Of a stretch of 64,000 nucleotides of DNA, positions 31,003 through 40,810 are shown piece after piece (the stretch's first letter is position 1; the number at the start of each line of letters is the position of its first letter). The position numbers were made by a program, and so were the translations under genes. The notes under the pieces are model-generated. The model was not told the origin of the DNA, searched no databases, and worked only from the letters and a program-made list of their open reading frames with translations. The stretch comes from Myxococcales bacterium (GTDB taxonomy: Bacteria > Myxococcota_A > Polyangia > Haliangiales > Haliangiaceae): the NCBI GenBank assembly GCA_016794525.1, contig JAEUJY010000073.1, positions 121,025 through 185,024 on the forward strand, written 5' to 3'.

Positions 31003-31017
31003 CGATGGTTTCCATCG
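31003..31017. promoter_or_regulatory. Putative LysR operator between tauE-like and lysR-like genes
   Basis: CGATGG-TTT-CCATCG is a perfect 6-3-6 dyad, and the flanking bases (ATT...AAT) extend it. It lies centrally between divergent start codons, the normal site for a LysR activator/repressor. Confidence 0.55.
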
Positions 31018-31043
31018 ATGAATCCGATGATACGATCACCCCG

Positions 31044-31880
31044 ATGCTGCGCGAGCTCGAGCAGTTCGTGGCGGTGGCCACCGCCGGCACCTTCACCGCC
31101 GCGGCGCGCCGGGTCCACCTGTCGCAGCCGGCGCTGACCGCCGCGATCCAGCGGCTCGAGCACGAGGTCGGCGCGCCGCTGTTCGATCGCGGCCGCCACG
31201 GCGCGGCGCTGACCGCCGCCGGCCGCGAGCTCCTGCCGCGGGCCCAGGCGGCGCTGGCGGCGTTCGCCGACGGCAAGCGCGCGGTCGCCGAGATCACCGG
31301 GCTGGCCGCCGGCGAGGTGCGCATCGGCGGCGGCGCCACCGCGGTGACCTACCTGCTGCCGCCGATCCTGGCGCGGTTCCGGCGCGCGCGGCCCGGCATC
31401 CGGCTCAGCGTGCGCGAGGGCAACACCGACGAGCTCGAGCAGGCGATCGACGCCGGCGGCCTCGACCTGGCGATCATCACCGTCGATCGCCACCGGCGGC
31501 CCGGCGGCCCGCTCGATCGCCTGGGCCGCCACGCCGACGACGAGCTGATCGTCGTGGCCGGCCCCGACACCGACCCGCGCACCGCGCCGTGGATCACCTT
31601 CGCGCCGGGCTCGCCGACGCGGGCGCTGTTGCTCGAGCGGTTGCCGACCGCGTCGGTGGTGATGGAGCTGGGCTCGATCGCCGCGGTCAAGGCCAACGTC
31701 CGCGCCGGCATCGGGCTGGCGCTGGTCAGCCGGCTCGCGGTCGCCTCGGATCTGGCGCGCGGCAGCCTGGTCGAGGTGCCGTTCCGCTGGTCGCCGGTGC
31801 GCCGCCGCCTCGGGGTGAGGCACCGTGGCGAGCGTCACCTGACGCCGGCGGCGGCGGCGCTGCTGGCGCTGCTGCGCTGA
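31044..31880 (+). CDS. LysR-family transcriptional regulator
   Basis: 278 residues from ATG 31044, chosen because MLRELEQFVAVATAGTFTAAARRVHLSQPALTAAIQRLE is the canonical LysR N-terminus; an upstream ATG (31005) would add 13 residues. The winged HTH (residues 3-60) and a periplasmic-binding-like effector domain are present (e.g. VRIGGGATAVTYLLPPILARFRRARPGIRLSVREGNTDELEQAI). It probably senses a small anion related to the divergent TauE/SafE permease. It is followed by a lectin-like lipoprotein after 22 bp on the same strand. Confidence 0.92.
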   Translation: MLRELEQFVAVATAGTFTAAARRVHLSQPALTAAIQRLEHEVGAPLFDRGRHGAALTAAGRELLPRAQAALAAFADGKRAVAEITGLAAGEVRIGGGATAVTYLLPPILARFRRARPGIRLSVREGNTDELEQAIDAGGLDLAIITVDRHRRPGGPLDRLGRHADDELIVVAGPDTDPRTAPWITFAPGSPTRALLLERLPTASVVMELGSIAAVKANVRAGIGLALVSRLAVASDLARGSLVEVPFRWSPVRRRLGVRHRGERHLTPAAAALLALLR

Positions 31881-31902
31881 GGCTTCGCGCTAGGATGGGC
31901 GG

Positions 31903-32457
31903 GTGATGGGTCGCTGGATCTGGCTCGCGCTCGGCGCCGCCGCGTGCTCGTTCACGCCGAGCGGCGGCGCCACCGACGACGCCGCGGTCGACGCCGTCGA
32001 CGCGCCGATCGACGCCCGGCCGTGCGGCCCCGACTACGTCGACGGCTACCGCTACCACGCGACCCAGGGCACGTGGCTCGACGCCGAGCTCGAGTGCGAG
32101 CGCGACAACGGCCACCTGGCGGTGCTCGACAGCCCGGCGGCGCGGGCCGCCGCGGTGGCCGCGGCCCAGCGGTTCAACACCAGCGCCGAGCTGTGGGTCG
32201 GGCTGGTGCGCGACCAGAGCGGCGCCGCCGGCCCGTGGCAGTGGCACTGGGTGACCGGCGGCGCCGGCGTCGAGCCGCTCGGCTGGTCGCCCGGCCAGCC
32301 CGACAACGGCGGCGATCAGACGCAGTACGTCGTGCGCATGGATCGCGACTCGGGCGCGATCTACGACCGCGACTTCACCGACGCCTCGCTGCGCGCGCTG
32401 TGCCAGTGCGACGGCCGGCCGCCGGTCAACGCCGACTACGATCCCGCGACGCCGTGA
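31903..32457 (+). CDS. C-type-lectin-like lipoprotein
   Basis: 184 residues. The signal peptide ends in LGAAAC (Cys15). A linker rich in Asp, Ala and Val (TDDAAVDAVDAPIDARPCG) leads to a CTLD of about 120 residues: GYRYHATQGTWLDAELECERDNGHLAVLDS, AELWVGLVRD, WQWHWVTG, GWSPGQPDNGGDQTQYVV and RALCQCDG, with the WVGL and PDN-type features and the closing Cys. C-type lectin domains bind sugars, ice or proteins. The canonical Ca-binding EPN/QPD triplet is present as QPDN, which in other family members gives galactose-type specificity; that is only suggestive. Confidence 0.85.
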   Translation: MMGRWIWLALGAAACSFTPSGGATDDAAVDAVDAPIDARPCGPDYVDGYRYHATQGTWLDAELECERDNGHLAVLDSPAARAAAVAAAQRFNTSAELWVGLVRDQSGAAGPWQWHWVTGGAGVEPLGWSPGQPDNGGDQTQYVVRMDRDSGAIYDRDFTDASLRALCQCDGRPPVNADYDPATP

Positions 32458-32485
32458 GCTGGCGCGCGTGATCGCGCGCCGGTGA

Positions 32486-33601
32486 TCAGGCGATGACGCC
32501 GCGGGCCCGCAGGATCGCCTCGATCTCGGCGCGCCGGGCCTCGAGCTCGGGCGGGTCCTTGACCGGCTGGAACCGGCCGTCGACGCCGGTGCGCGGCACC
32601 AGCGCGAAGTGGGTCGGCAGGAACGCGGTCAGCTCGCCGACCAGCCGCTCGTACTGGATCGCGGTGGCGCCGTCGACCTGCTTGGCGACGTGGAAGTAGG
32701 TCAGCGGGAAGTCGCGATCGATCGCGTCGACGTCGAGCACGAAGGTGTTGGTGTTGAAGACCGGGATCGCGTCCTGATCGAAGCCGCGCGGGAAGCGGAA
32801 CGCCTCGAGGATCTGCGGCACGCCGTCGACCCGGGCCGGCGCGCCGCCGCGGTCGCCGGGATCCTTGGCCACCACCTCGGCGGTGATCGCCGCGCCGCTG
32901 GCCAGGTGGGCGCCGATGATCGCCGGATCGAGCGTCGCGGCGAGGTTGTCGACGTTGGACATGTGCAGGTAGCGCCCGCCGGCGGCGCGGAAGCGATCGA
33001 GCACGCCGGCGCGGCGCAGCGCGAAGCTGAGATCGCCGTGGCCCGGGGCGTACGGCGACAGCGCGCCGTCGGGCTCGCGGAACAGCGCGCCCGCCGGGGT
33101 CAGCCGCAGCGACACGAACTGCGGCACGCACGCGATCGGCGTGCGCGGATCGGCGGCGCGGGCCGCGAGGTCCTCCTCGAGCCGCGCGTGGGTGGCGTAC
33201 GACGTGAGCAGCCACACCGGCACCGTCGTCGCGTGATCGGCGGCCACCCGCGCGGCGTCGGCCAGCTTGAGATCGAGGAAGGTGCGGTCGCCGACCACCG
33301 GCACCACCGCCTTGACCACGCCGCCGAACCGGGTGGCCATGCCGCCGGCCAGGTACACCACGCCGACCTGGCCGGCGCGGATCGCCGCGGCGCCGCGGGC
33401 GTGGAGCGCGGCGCGCGCGGCGCTGCCAGGGGCGGGCAGGGCCACGACGTCGCCCTCGGCCGGCGCCGTCACCGCGCCGCGCACGGCGTTGTCGACGGCC
33501 GGGCCGCCGGCGGCCAGCGCCGCCGCCGCCGCGGTCAGGCGGGCCTCGTCGAAGCCGAAGCGGTCGAGCAGCGCGCGGGTGTCGGGATCGATCGCGATCA
33601 T
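32486..33601 (-). CDS. UDP-sugar pyrophosphorylase-family nucleotidyltransferase
   Basis: 371 residues. Family features of UTP:hexose-1-phosphate uridylyltransferases (UGP/UAP fold): the nucleotide loop VVYLAGGMATRFGG (about 83-96), the uridine/sugar motif SPYAPGHGDLSFAL (about 180-193), and YLHMSNVDNLAATLD (about 209-223). A later Lys in AKDPGDRGG and the FNTNTFVLDV segment match the sugar-binding part. It would make UDP-glucose, UDP-N-acetylhexosamine or a related nucleotide sugar. It is shorter than typical eukaryotic UGP. It lies downstream of a thioredoxin-like lipoprotein by 18 bp on the same strand. Confidence 0.88.
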   Translation of the reverse strand: MIAIDPDTRALLDRFGFDEARLTAAAAALAAGGPAVDNAVRGAVTAPAEGDVVALPAPGSAARAALHARGAAAIRAGQVGVVYLAGGMATRFGGVVKAVVPVVGDRTFLDLKLADAARVAADHATTVPVWLLTSYATHARLEEDLAARAADPRTPIACVPQFVSLRLTPAGALFREPDGALSPYAPGHGDLSFALRRAGVLDRFRAAGGRYLHMSNVDNLAATLDPAIIGAHLASGAAITAEVVAKDPGDRGGAPARVDGVPQILEAFRFPRGFDQDAIPVFNTNTFVLDVDAIDRDFPLTYFHVAKQVDGATAIQYERLVGELTAFLPTHFALVPRTGVDGRFQPVKDPPELEARRAEIEAILRARGVIA

Positions 33602-33619
33602 CGCCGCGATGGTAGGCGA

Positions 33620-34081
33620 TCAATCGGTCAGCAGGCGGCGCAGGCGCGGCGTGATCTCGGCGACCGCGCCGGGGCCCTTGATCGAGCCCTGGATCTGGCG
33701 GCCGCTGGCCCGGCCGTCGGCGGCGGGCCGCATGAACAGCGGGATCATCTGCGAGGTGTAGCCGGCGGCCTCGAGCCGCGCCTGATCGAGGTCGGCGTCG
33801 AACTCGAGCAGGGTCAACCGCGGGAACGCGGCGTCGAGCTCGCCGGCCTCGACCGCGCGGTGGAAGTAGCCGCACGGCTCGCACCACGCCGCGCCGACGT
33901 AGACCACGACCTGGCGCTCGGCGGCGGCGGCCACCTGCGCGGCGATCCACGCCGCGGCGTCGCCGGTCGGCGGCGGCACGATCGCCTGGACCTTGCCCGG
34001 CGGCCCGGCCGGCGCGTCGCGGCCGCCACCGCAGGCGGCGACGGCCACCGCCAGCACCAGGGACGCGTGCGCGCCGCGCAT
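33620..34081 (-). CDS. Thioredoxin-like lipoprotein
   Basis: 153 residues from ATG 34081 (an in-frame ATG at 34102 is less likely). Lipobox VAVAAC (Cys17) is followed by a Gly/Pro linker. The thioredoxin-fold region has VVVYVGAAWCEPCGYFHRAVEAGEL, with the redox pair Cys67-Glu-Pro-Cys70, and MIPLFMRP, with the cis-Pro. It probably handles disulfide exchange or heme/metal-centre maturation in the envelope. It diverges from the ABC-F gene across 63 bp. Confidence 0.88.
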   Translation of the reverse strand: MRGAHASLVLAVAVAACGGGRDAPAGPPGKVQAIVPPPTGDAAAWIAAQVAAAAERQVVVYVGAAWCEPCGYFHRAVEAGELDAAFPRLTLLEFDADLDQARLEAAGYTSQMIPLFMRPAADGRASGRQIQGSIKGPGAVAEITPRLRRLLTD

Positions 34082-34144
34082 GCGCCGATCATGCAAGACC
34101 ACGACCGGCGACGCCAGGCCGTGGCCGCGCTATAGAAGCCCGCC

Positions 34145-35983
34145 GTGACCGCCGTCCTCACCGTCCAGGAGCTGCACAAGCGCTTCGGCGATCGCCGCGT
34201 GCTCAACGGCGCGTCGTTCGTCGTCGACGAGCGCGATCGGATCGGCCTGATCGGCGCCAACGGCGCCGGCAAGTCGACGCTGCTCAAGATGATCGTGGTC
34301 GGGGCCGGCGCCGGCGTCGGCGTGACCGTCAAGGACGCCGCCGAGCGCGACGCGGTCACCCCCGACAGCGGCGTCATCACCTGGCGCCGCGACCTGACGC
34401 TCGAGTACGTGCCGCAGGAGCCGGTGCTCGATCTGACCGCCACCGTCGGCGTGACCCTGGCCCGGGACGGCGTCGAGCTGCACCAGCAGCGCACCGTCGC
34501 CGCGGCGCTCGACCTGCCGCCCGACGACGCGGTGCTGGGCCGGCTGTCGGGCGGCGAGCTGCGCCGCGTCGCGCTGGCCCGGGCGCTGCTCGGCAAGCCC
34601 GACGTGCTGGCGCTCGACGAGCCGACCAACCACCTCGACGCCGACACCGTGGCCTGGCTCGAGGATCGGCTGGGCAGCTTCCCCGGCGCGGTCATCGTCG
34701 TCACCCACGATCGCTACTTCCTCGACCGGGTCGCGACCCGCATCCTCGAGGTCGATCGCGGCCAGGTCTTCGCCTACGACGGCGACTACACCTACTTCCT
34801 CGAGAAGCAGGCCGAGCGGCTGGCGATCGAGAGCACCCACGAGCACGAGCGCGCGATGTTCGTGCGCCGCGAGCTCGACTGGATCCGCCGGGCGCCGCCG
34901 GCGCGCACGGTCAAGTCGAAGGCCCGGGTCGATCGCTTCGACGCCGCCGTCGAGCGCGCCCCCGGCGTCGACGATCGCCCGCCGCGGCGGATGGGGCTGA
35001 CCTTGCCGGCCGGGCCGCGGCTGGGCTCGACGATCCTCGAGACCCGCGGCCTGACCCAGCGCGTCGGCGACCGCACGCTGTTCAAGGACCTGACGCTGAC
35101 GATGAAGCCGCGCGATCGGATCGGCATCGTCGGCAAGAACGGCGCCGGCAAGACCACGCTGATCCGGACGCTGCTCGGCGAGCTGGCGCCGGCCGGCGGC
35201 ACGGTCACGCTGGGCGTCAACACCAAGCCGGCCTACCTCGAGCAGGGCCGCGAGGATCTCGACCCCGATCACACGGTCATGCAGGAGGTCGCCGGCGGCT
35301 ACGATCACGTCGAGCTCGAGAGCGGCCGCCTGCACGTCCGCACGTTCCTGCGCCAGCTCGGCTTCGCCGACGCCACCGCCGACGCCAAGATCGGCAAGCT
35401 GTCGGGCGGCGAGCGCAACCGGGTCATGCTGGCGCGGCTGCTCCGCCGCGGCGGCAACCTGCTGGTGCTCGACGAGCCGACCAACGACCTCGACCTCGTC
35501 ACGCTGGCCACGCTCGAGGACGCGCTGCTCGACTTCCCCGGCTGCGCGCTGATCGTCAGCCACGACCGCTGGTTCCTCGACCGCGTCGCCACCGGCATCC
35601 TCGCCTTCGACGAGGCCGGCGTGACGTTCTACGAGGGCACCTACTCGAGCTACGAGGCCAAGCGCGACGCCCGCCGGGCCCAGGCCGCCCGGGCCGCCGC
35701 GCCGGCCACCGCCACCGCCACGCCCAAGGCCGACAAGCCCAAGGGCGACAAGCCGCGCAAGCGGACCTTCAAGGAGACCCACGAGCTGGCCGGCATGGAG
35801 GTGACGATCCTCGCTGCCGAGGCCCGGGTGGTCGAGCTCGAGGCCGCGCTGTCGGATCCGGCGCTGTTCAAGGAGCGCCCGCTCGAGGTCGCCGGCCTCA
35901 ACGCCGCCCTCGACGCGGCCCGCGCCGAGGTCGAGCGGCTGTACGCGCGGTGGGCCGAGCTCGACGCCATCCCGCCCGGCTGA
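34145..35983 (+). CDS. ABC-F family ATPase (Uup-like)
   Basis: 612 residues from GTG 34145. Two ABC modules: Walker A GANGAGKST (about 38) and GKNGAGKTT (about 336), signatures LSGGE (about 140 and about 419), Walker B LALDEPTNHLD and LVLDEPTNDLD. Between them is the interdomain linker (EKQAERLAIESTHEHERAMFVRRELDWIRRAPPARTVKSKARVDRF). A long C-terminal helix rich in Lys/Ala/Glu (about 515-612) resembles the coiled coil of Uup. ABC-F proteins act on the ribosome in translation or antibiotic protection. There is an insertion before the first signature (GVTVKDAAERDAVTPDSGVITWRRDL). Confidence 0.93.
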   Translation: MTAVLTVQELHKRFGDRRVLNGASFVVDERDRIGLIGANGAGKSTLLKMIVVGAGAGVGVTVKDAAERDAVTPDSGVITWRRDLTLEYVPQEPVLDLTATVGVTLARDGVELHQQRTVAAALDLPPDDAVLGRLSGGELRRVALARALLGKPDVLALDEPTNHLDADTVAWLEDRLGSFPGAVIVVTHDRYFLDRVATRILEVDRGQVFAYDGDYTYFLEKQAERLAIESTHEHERAMFVRRELDWIRRAPPARTVKSKARVDRFDAAVERAPGVDDRPPRRMGLTLPAGPRLGSTILETRGLTQRVGDRTLFKDLTLTMKPRDRIGIVGKNGAGKTTLIRTLLGELAPAGGTVTLGVNTKPAYLEQGREDLDPDHTVMQEVAGGYDHVELESGRLHVRTFLRQLGFADATADAKIGKLSGGERNRVMLARLLRRGGNLLVLDEPTNDLDLVTLATLEDALLDFPGCALIVSHDRWFLDRVATGILAFDEAGVTFYEGTYSSYEAKRDARRAQAARAAAPATATATPKADKPKGDKPRKRTFKETHELAGMEVTILAAEARVVELEAALSDPALFKERPLEVAGLNAALDAARAEVERLYARWAELDAIPPG

Positions 35984-36018
35984 GGCCGATGCGGCGGCGG
36001 TTGCGGTACGATGCGGCG

Positions 36019-36513
36019 ATGCGGAAGGCCCTGCTCGCGCTCCTCGCCGTCGCCGCCTGTGGCGAGGTGCCCGACACCCCGATCGTCGACGCGCCGGTCG
36101 CGGTCGACGCCGCCGAGGCGCCCAACCTGATCATGAACGGCGACTTCGCCGACGGCACGCTGCACTGGACGCCGGTCGACACGACGCTGGCGATCGTCAA
36201 CGGCGGGCTCGAGCTGCGCCAGGCCACCACCGGCGGGCCGGGGCTGGCGTGGCAGATGGTGTTCCTGACGCCGGGCGCGACCTACCAGCTGTCGGCGACG
36301 TTCGTCGCCGGCAGCTACCCGCGCAGCTACCACATCCGCGTCGGCACCCAGACCAACGACGCCACCTTCGCCACCTACGGCGAGGGCGCCAGCACGACCT
36401 TCACGCTGCCCACCGACGCCGGCCCGGGCGTGTGGGTCACGCTCAACAACGTCTCCGCGCAGGTCGACGAGTACGCGATCTTCGATGACGTCCGCCTGAC
36501 CGCGGCCCCATGA
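36019..36513 (+). CDS. Lipoprotein with a carbohydrate-binding-like beta-sandwich
   Basis: 164 residues. ATG 36019 is chosen because the signal peptide (MRKALLALLAVAAC, Cys14) starts there. An Asp/Val/Ala linker (DTPIVDAPVAVDAAEA) resembles linkers of other lipoproteins in this window. The mature domain begins NLIMNGDFADGTLHWTPVDTTLAIVNGGLELRQ, the hallmark of CBM4/9-like jelly-roll domains, and ends with VWVTLNNVSAQVDEYAIFDDVRL. It may bind glycans on the outer surface. The stop overlaps the MFS transporter start by four bases (ATGA). Confidence 0.82.
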   Translation: MRKALLALLAVAACGEVPDTPIVDAPVAVDAAEAPNLIMNGDFADGTLHWTPVDTTLAIVNGGLELRQATTGGPGLAWQMVFLTPGATYQLSATFVAGSYPRSYHIRVGTQTNDATFATYGEGASTTFTLPTDAGPGVWVTLNNVSAQVDEYAIFDDVRLTAAP

Positions 36514-37754
36514 GCGGCCGCCGCACGATCGCCAGCCCGCGCGCCATCCTCGCGCTGCTCACCGGGCTCAACTTCCTCAACTACCTCGATCGCATCCTGG
36601 TGGCGGCGGTGCTGCCCAAGATGTCGGCCGAGCTCGGGCTGTCCGACTTCCAGGGCGGGCTCACCGCGACGGTGTTCCTGCTCGGGTACTTCGTCACCGC
36701 GCCGGTGTTCAGCGCGCTGGCGGCCCGCTACTCGCGGCGATCGCTGATCGCGTTCGGCGTCGCGACCTGGAGCGTCGCCACCGCGCTGTCGGGCACCGCC
36801 AGCAACCTCGGCATGCTGCTGGCGGCGCGCGCGATCGTCGGCATCGGCGAGGCCAGCTACGCGACCCTGTCGCCGACGATCATCGACGACATCACGCCGC
36901 CCGAGAAGAAGGGCAAGGCGCTGGCGATCTTCTACCTGGCGACGCCGCTGGGCTCGGCGCTGGGCATGGTGCTGGGCGGCCAGATCGCCGAGCACTGGGG
37001 CTGGCGCACCGCGTTCTTCATCGGCGGCGGCCCCGGCCTGCTGCTGGCGATCACCTGCCTGTGGATCGCCGAGCCGGCGCGCCGCGGCGCGGTCGAGCAC
37101 ACCGGCATCGTCGCCAGCGCCAAGGCGCTCTTGCGCATCCCGCAGTACCGGCGCGCGGTGGCCGGCTACATCGCCCACACCGCCGCGGTCGGCGCGTTCG
37201 CGCACTGGGGGCCGACGTTCCTGGTGCGGCGGTTCGGGCTCAAGCTCGGCGCCGCCGGCACCTACTTCGGCGCGGTCACCGTGGTCGCCGGCGCGATCGC
37301 GACGTTCGTCGGCGGCCGCTGGTCCGACGCGGCGCTGGCCCGCCACCCCGGCGGCCCGGCCCACGACGACGCCGCCACCCGCCGCGGCACCAACGCGCTG
37401 CTCAAGATCTGCGCGCTCGGCGTGCTGCTGGCGGCACCGTTCACCGCGGCGGCGTTCGCGGCGCCCGCGGCGTGGATGTTCTTCGCGATGGCGTTCGTCG
37501 CCGAGCTGGGCATCTTCCTGTCGACCTCGCCGGTCAACGCCGCGCTCCTGCGCGCGGTGCCACCCGAGCTGCGCGCGGCGTCGATGGCGTTCGGCATCTT
37601 CGCGATCCACATCTTCGGCGACCTCGGCTCGCCGCCGGCGGTCGGCCTCCTGCTCGATCACCTGCACATCGTCGCGGCGATGATGGCGCTGCCGATCGTG
37701 ATCGCCGTGGCCGCGTTCCTGTGGTGGCCGCGCGCGCGTGAGGCGCAGGACTGA
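36510..37754 (+). CDS. MFS transporter, Spinster-like group
   Basis: 414 residues with 12 predicted helices. The N-terminal NFLNYLDRILVAAVLPKMSAELGLSDFQGGL, with the NYLDR motif, and the loop motif ARYSRRSLIAFGVATWSVATAL are typical of the Spns-related MFS group. EKKGKALAIFYLATPLGSALGMVLGGQIAEHWGWRTAFFIGG is the second signature. Such proteins transport sphingoid-phosphates, sugars or aromatic acids in other organisms; the substrate here is unknown. Its start overlaps the preceding lipoprotein gene. Confidence 0.9.
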   Translation: MSGRRTIASPRAILALLTGLNFLNYLDRILVAAVLPKMSAELGLSDFQGGLTATVFLLGYFVTAPVFSALAARYSRRSLIAFGVATWSVATALSGTASNLGMLLAARAIVGIGEASYATLSPTIIDDITPPEKKGKALAIFYLATPLGSALGMVLGGQIAEHWGWRTAFFIGGGPGLLLAITCLWIAEPARRGAVEHTGIVASAKALLRIPQYRRAVAGYIAHTAAVGAFAHWGPTFLVRRFGLKLGAAGTYFGAVTVVAGAIATFVGGRWSDAALARHPGGPAHDDAATRRGTNALLKICALGVLLAAPFTAAAFAAPAAWMFFAMAFVAELGIFLSTSPVNAALLRAVPPELRAASMAFGIFAIHIFGDLGSPPAVGLLLDHLHIVAAMMALPIVIAVAAFLWWPRAREAQD

Positions 37755-37805
37755 TCGCGCCCGGCAACTTGCGCCGGCGCCCGGGACCGTCTACGCATCG
37801 GCGGT

Positions 37806-39821
<2,016 letters not shown>

Positions 39822-39895
39822 AGATCCGCCCGCCGCCGACCGTCCAACTCGCCAGCCGGCGCGCCTGCGGCCCGGAGGAAGGTAGAATCTGCCCC

Positions 39896-40759
39896 ATGGT
39901 CCGATCTTCGCTTCGTTCGCTCGTGGTGCTGGGCGCGCTGGCCCTCGCCGGCGCCACCGCCTCGACCGCCGCCGCCGACGTGCCGGTGGCCGGCAACCCG
40001 TGGGCCTGGCCGACCCTCAAGTCGTGGCTCGAGGGTGCGCCGGTGCCGGCCGACACCGCCGGCAAGGTGGTGGTGCACTGGTTCTGCAAGCCCAAGGTCG
40101 AGGCCTGCAAGGACGACCTCGCGCGCATCTACAACATGCGCGAGTCGACCACGACGGTCTACGTGATCGCCTACATCAACGGCACCGCGCGCGACGCCAA
40201 GAAGCTCGACCCGGTGCGCGGCGAGGTGGGCGCCGGCGCGGTGGCCTACGGGGCGCCGGTCAAGAAGCTGATGAAGACGATGGGCTTCGCGGCGGTGCCG
40301 GTGTCGATCGTGGTCGACACCGAGGGCAAGGTCGCGCTGGTCACGACCACCGGCGATCTCGATCAGCTCGACGCCCGCGACGCCAAGATCGCCGAGCTGG
40401 TGAAGGGCATCACCGAGTTCACGACCACGCAGCAGGGGCCGACCGCGCCGGTCAAGCCGGGCGACAAGTTCGCGGTGTCGGTCGAGGTCAAGCTGGCGAG
40501 CTGGCTGGCCTGGAACAACATGGTGCCCGAGGTGTTCCTGACCACCGTGCCGCCCGACGTCACCTGCGACGCCAAGATGAAGCGCGGCGGCGACGTCACG
40601 ATCGACGGCAAGTTCTTGCGCGCGTCGTTCTCGTGCTCGTCGAGCGTCAAGGGCGCCTACGAGCTGCGCGCCGCGCTGCGTTTCGGCTACGACGCGCCGA
40701 ACAAGGCCACCGGCGTCGGCGAGGACAACGTCAGCTGGAAGTTCGTCGTCAAGCCGTGA
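39896..40759 (+). CDS. Secreted thioredoxin-fold-like protein
   Basis: 287 residues from ATG 39896; GGAGGAAGG lies upstream but is rather distant. The signal peptide is cleaved near ASTAAA-D. Residues about 40-175 look like a thioredoxin-fold domain (VVVHWFCKPKVEACKDDLARIYN; MGFAAVPVSIVVDTEGKVALVTT, with the cis-Pro in VPVS), but the redox pair is missing: CKPKVEAC spaces the Cys by six residues. The C-terminal part (about 190-287) is a beta-rich domain (KFAVSVEVKLASWLAWNNMVPEVFLTT). Not in an obvious operon; the kinase gene lies on the other strand. Confidence 0.8.
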   Translation: MVRSSLRSLVVLGALALAGATASTAAADVPVAGNPWAWPTLKSWLEGAPVPADTAGKVVVHWFCKPKVEACKDDLARIYNMRESTTTVYVIAYINGTARDAKKLDPVRGEVGAGAVAYGAPVKKLMKTMGFAAVPVSIVVDTEGKVALVTTTGDLDQLDARDAKIAELVKGITEFTTTQQGPTAPVKPGDKFAVSVEVKLASWLAWNNMVPEVFLTTVPPDVTCDAKMKRGGDVTIDGKFLRASFSCSSSVKGAYELRAALRFGYDAPNKATGVGEDNVSWKFVVKP

Positions 40760-40810
40760 GCCGAGGAGGGGCGTTCGCAAGCCCCCCGAACCGCGACCTC
40801 GCCGGCGCGC

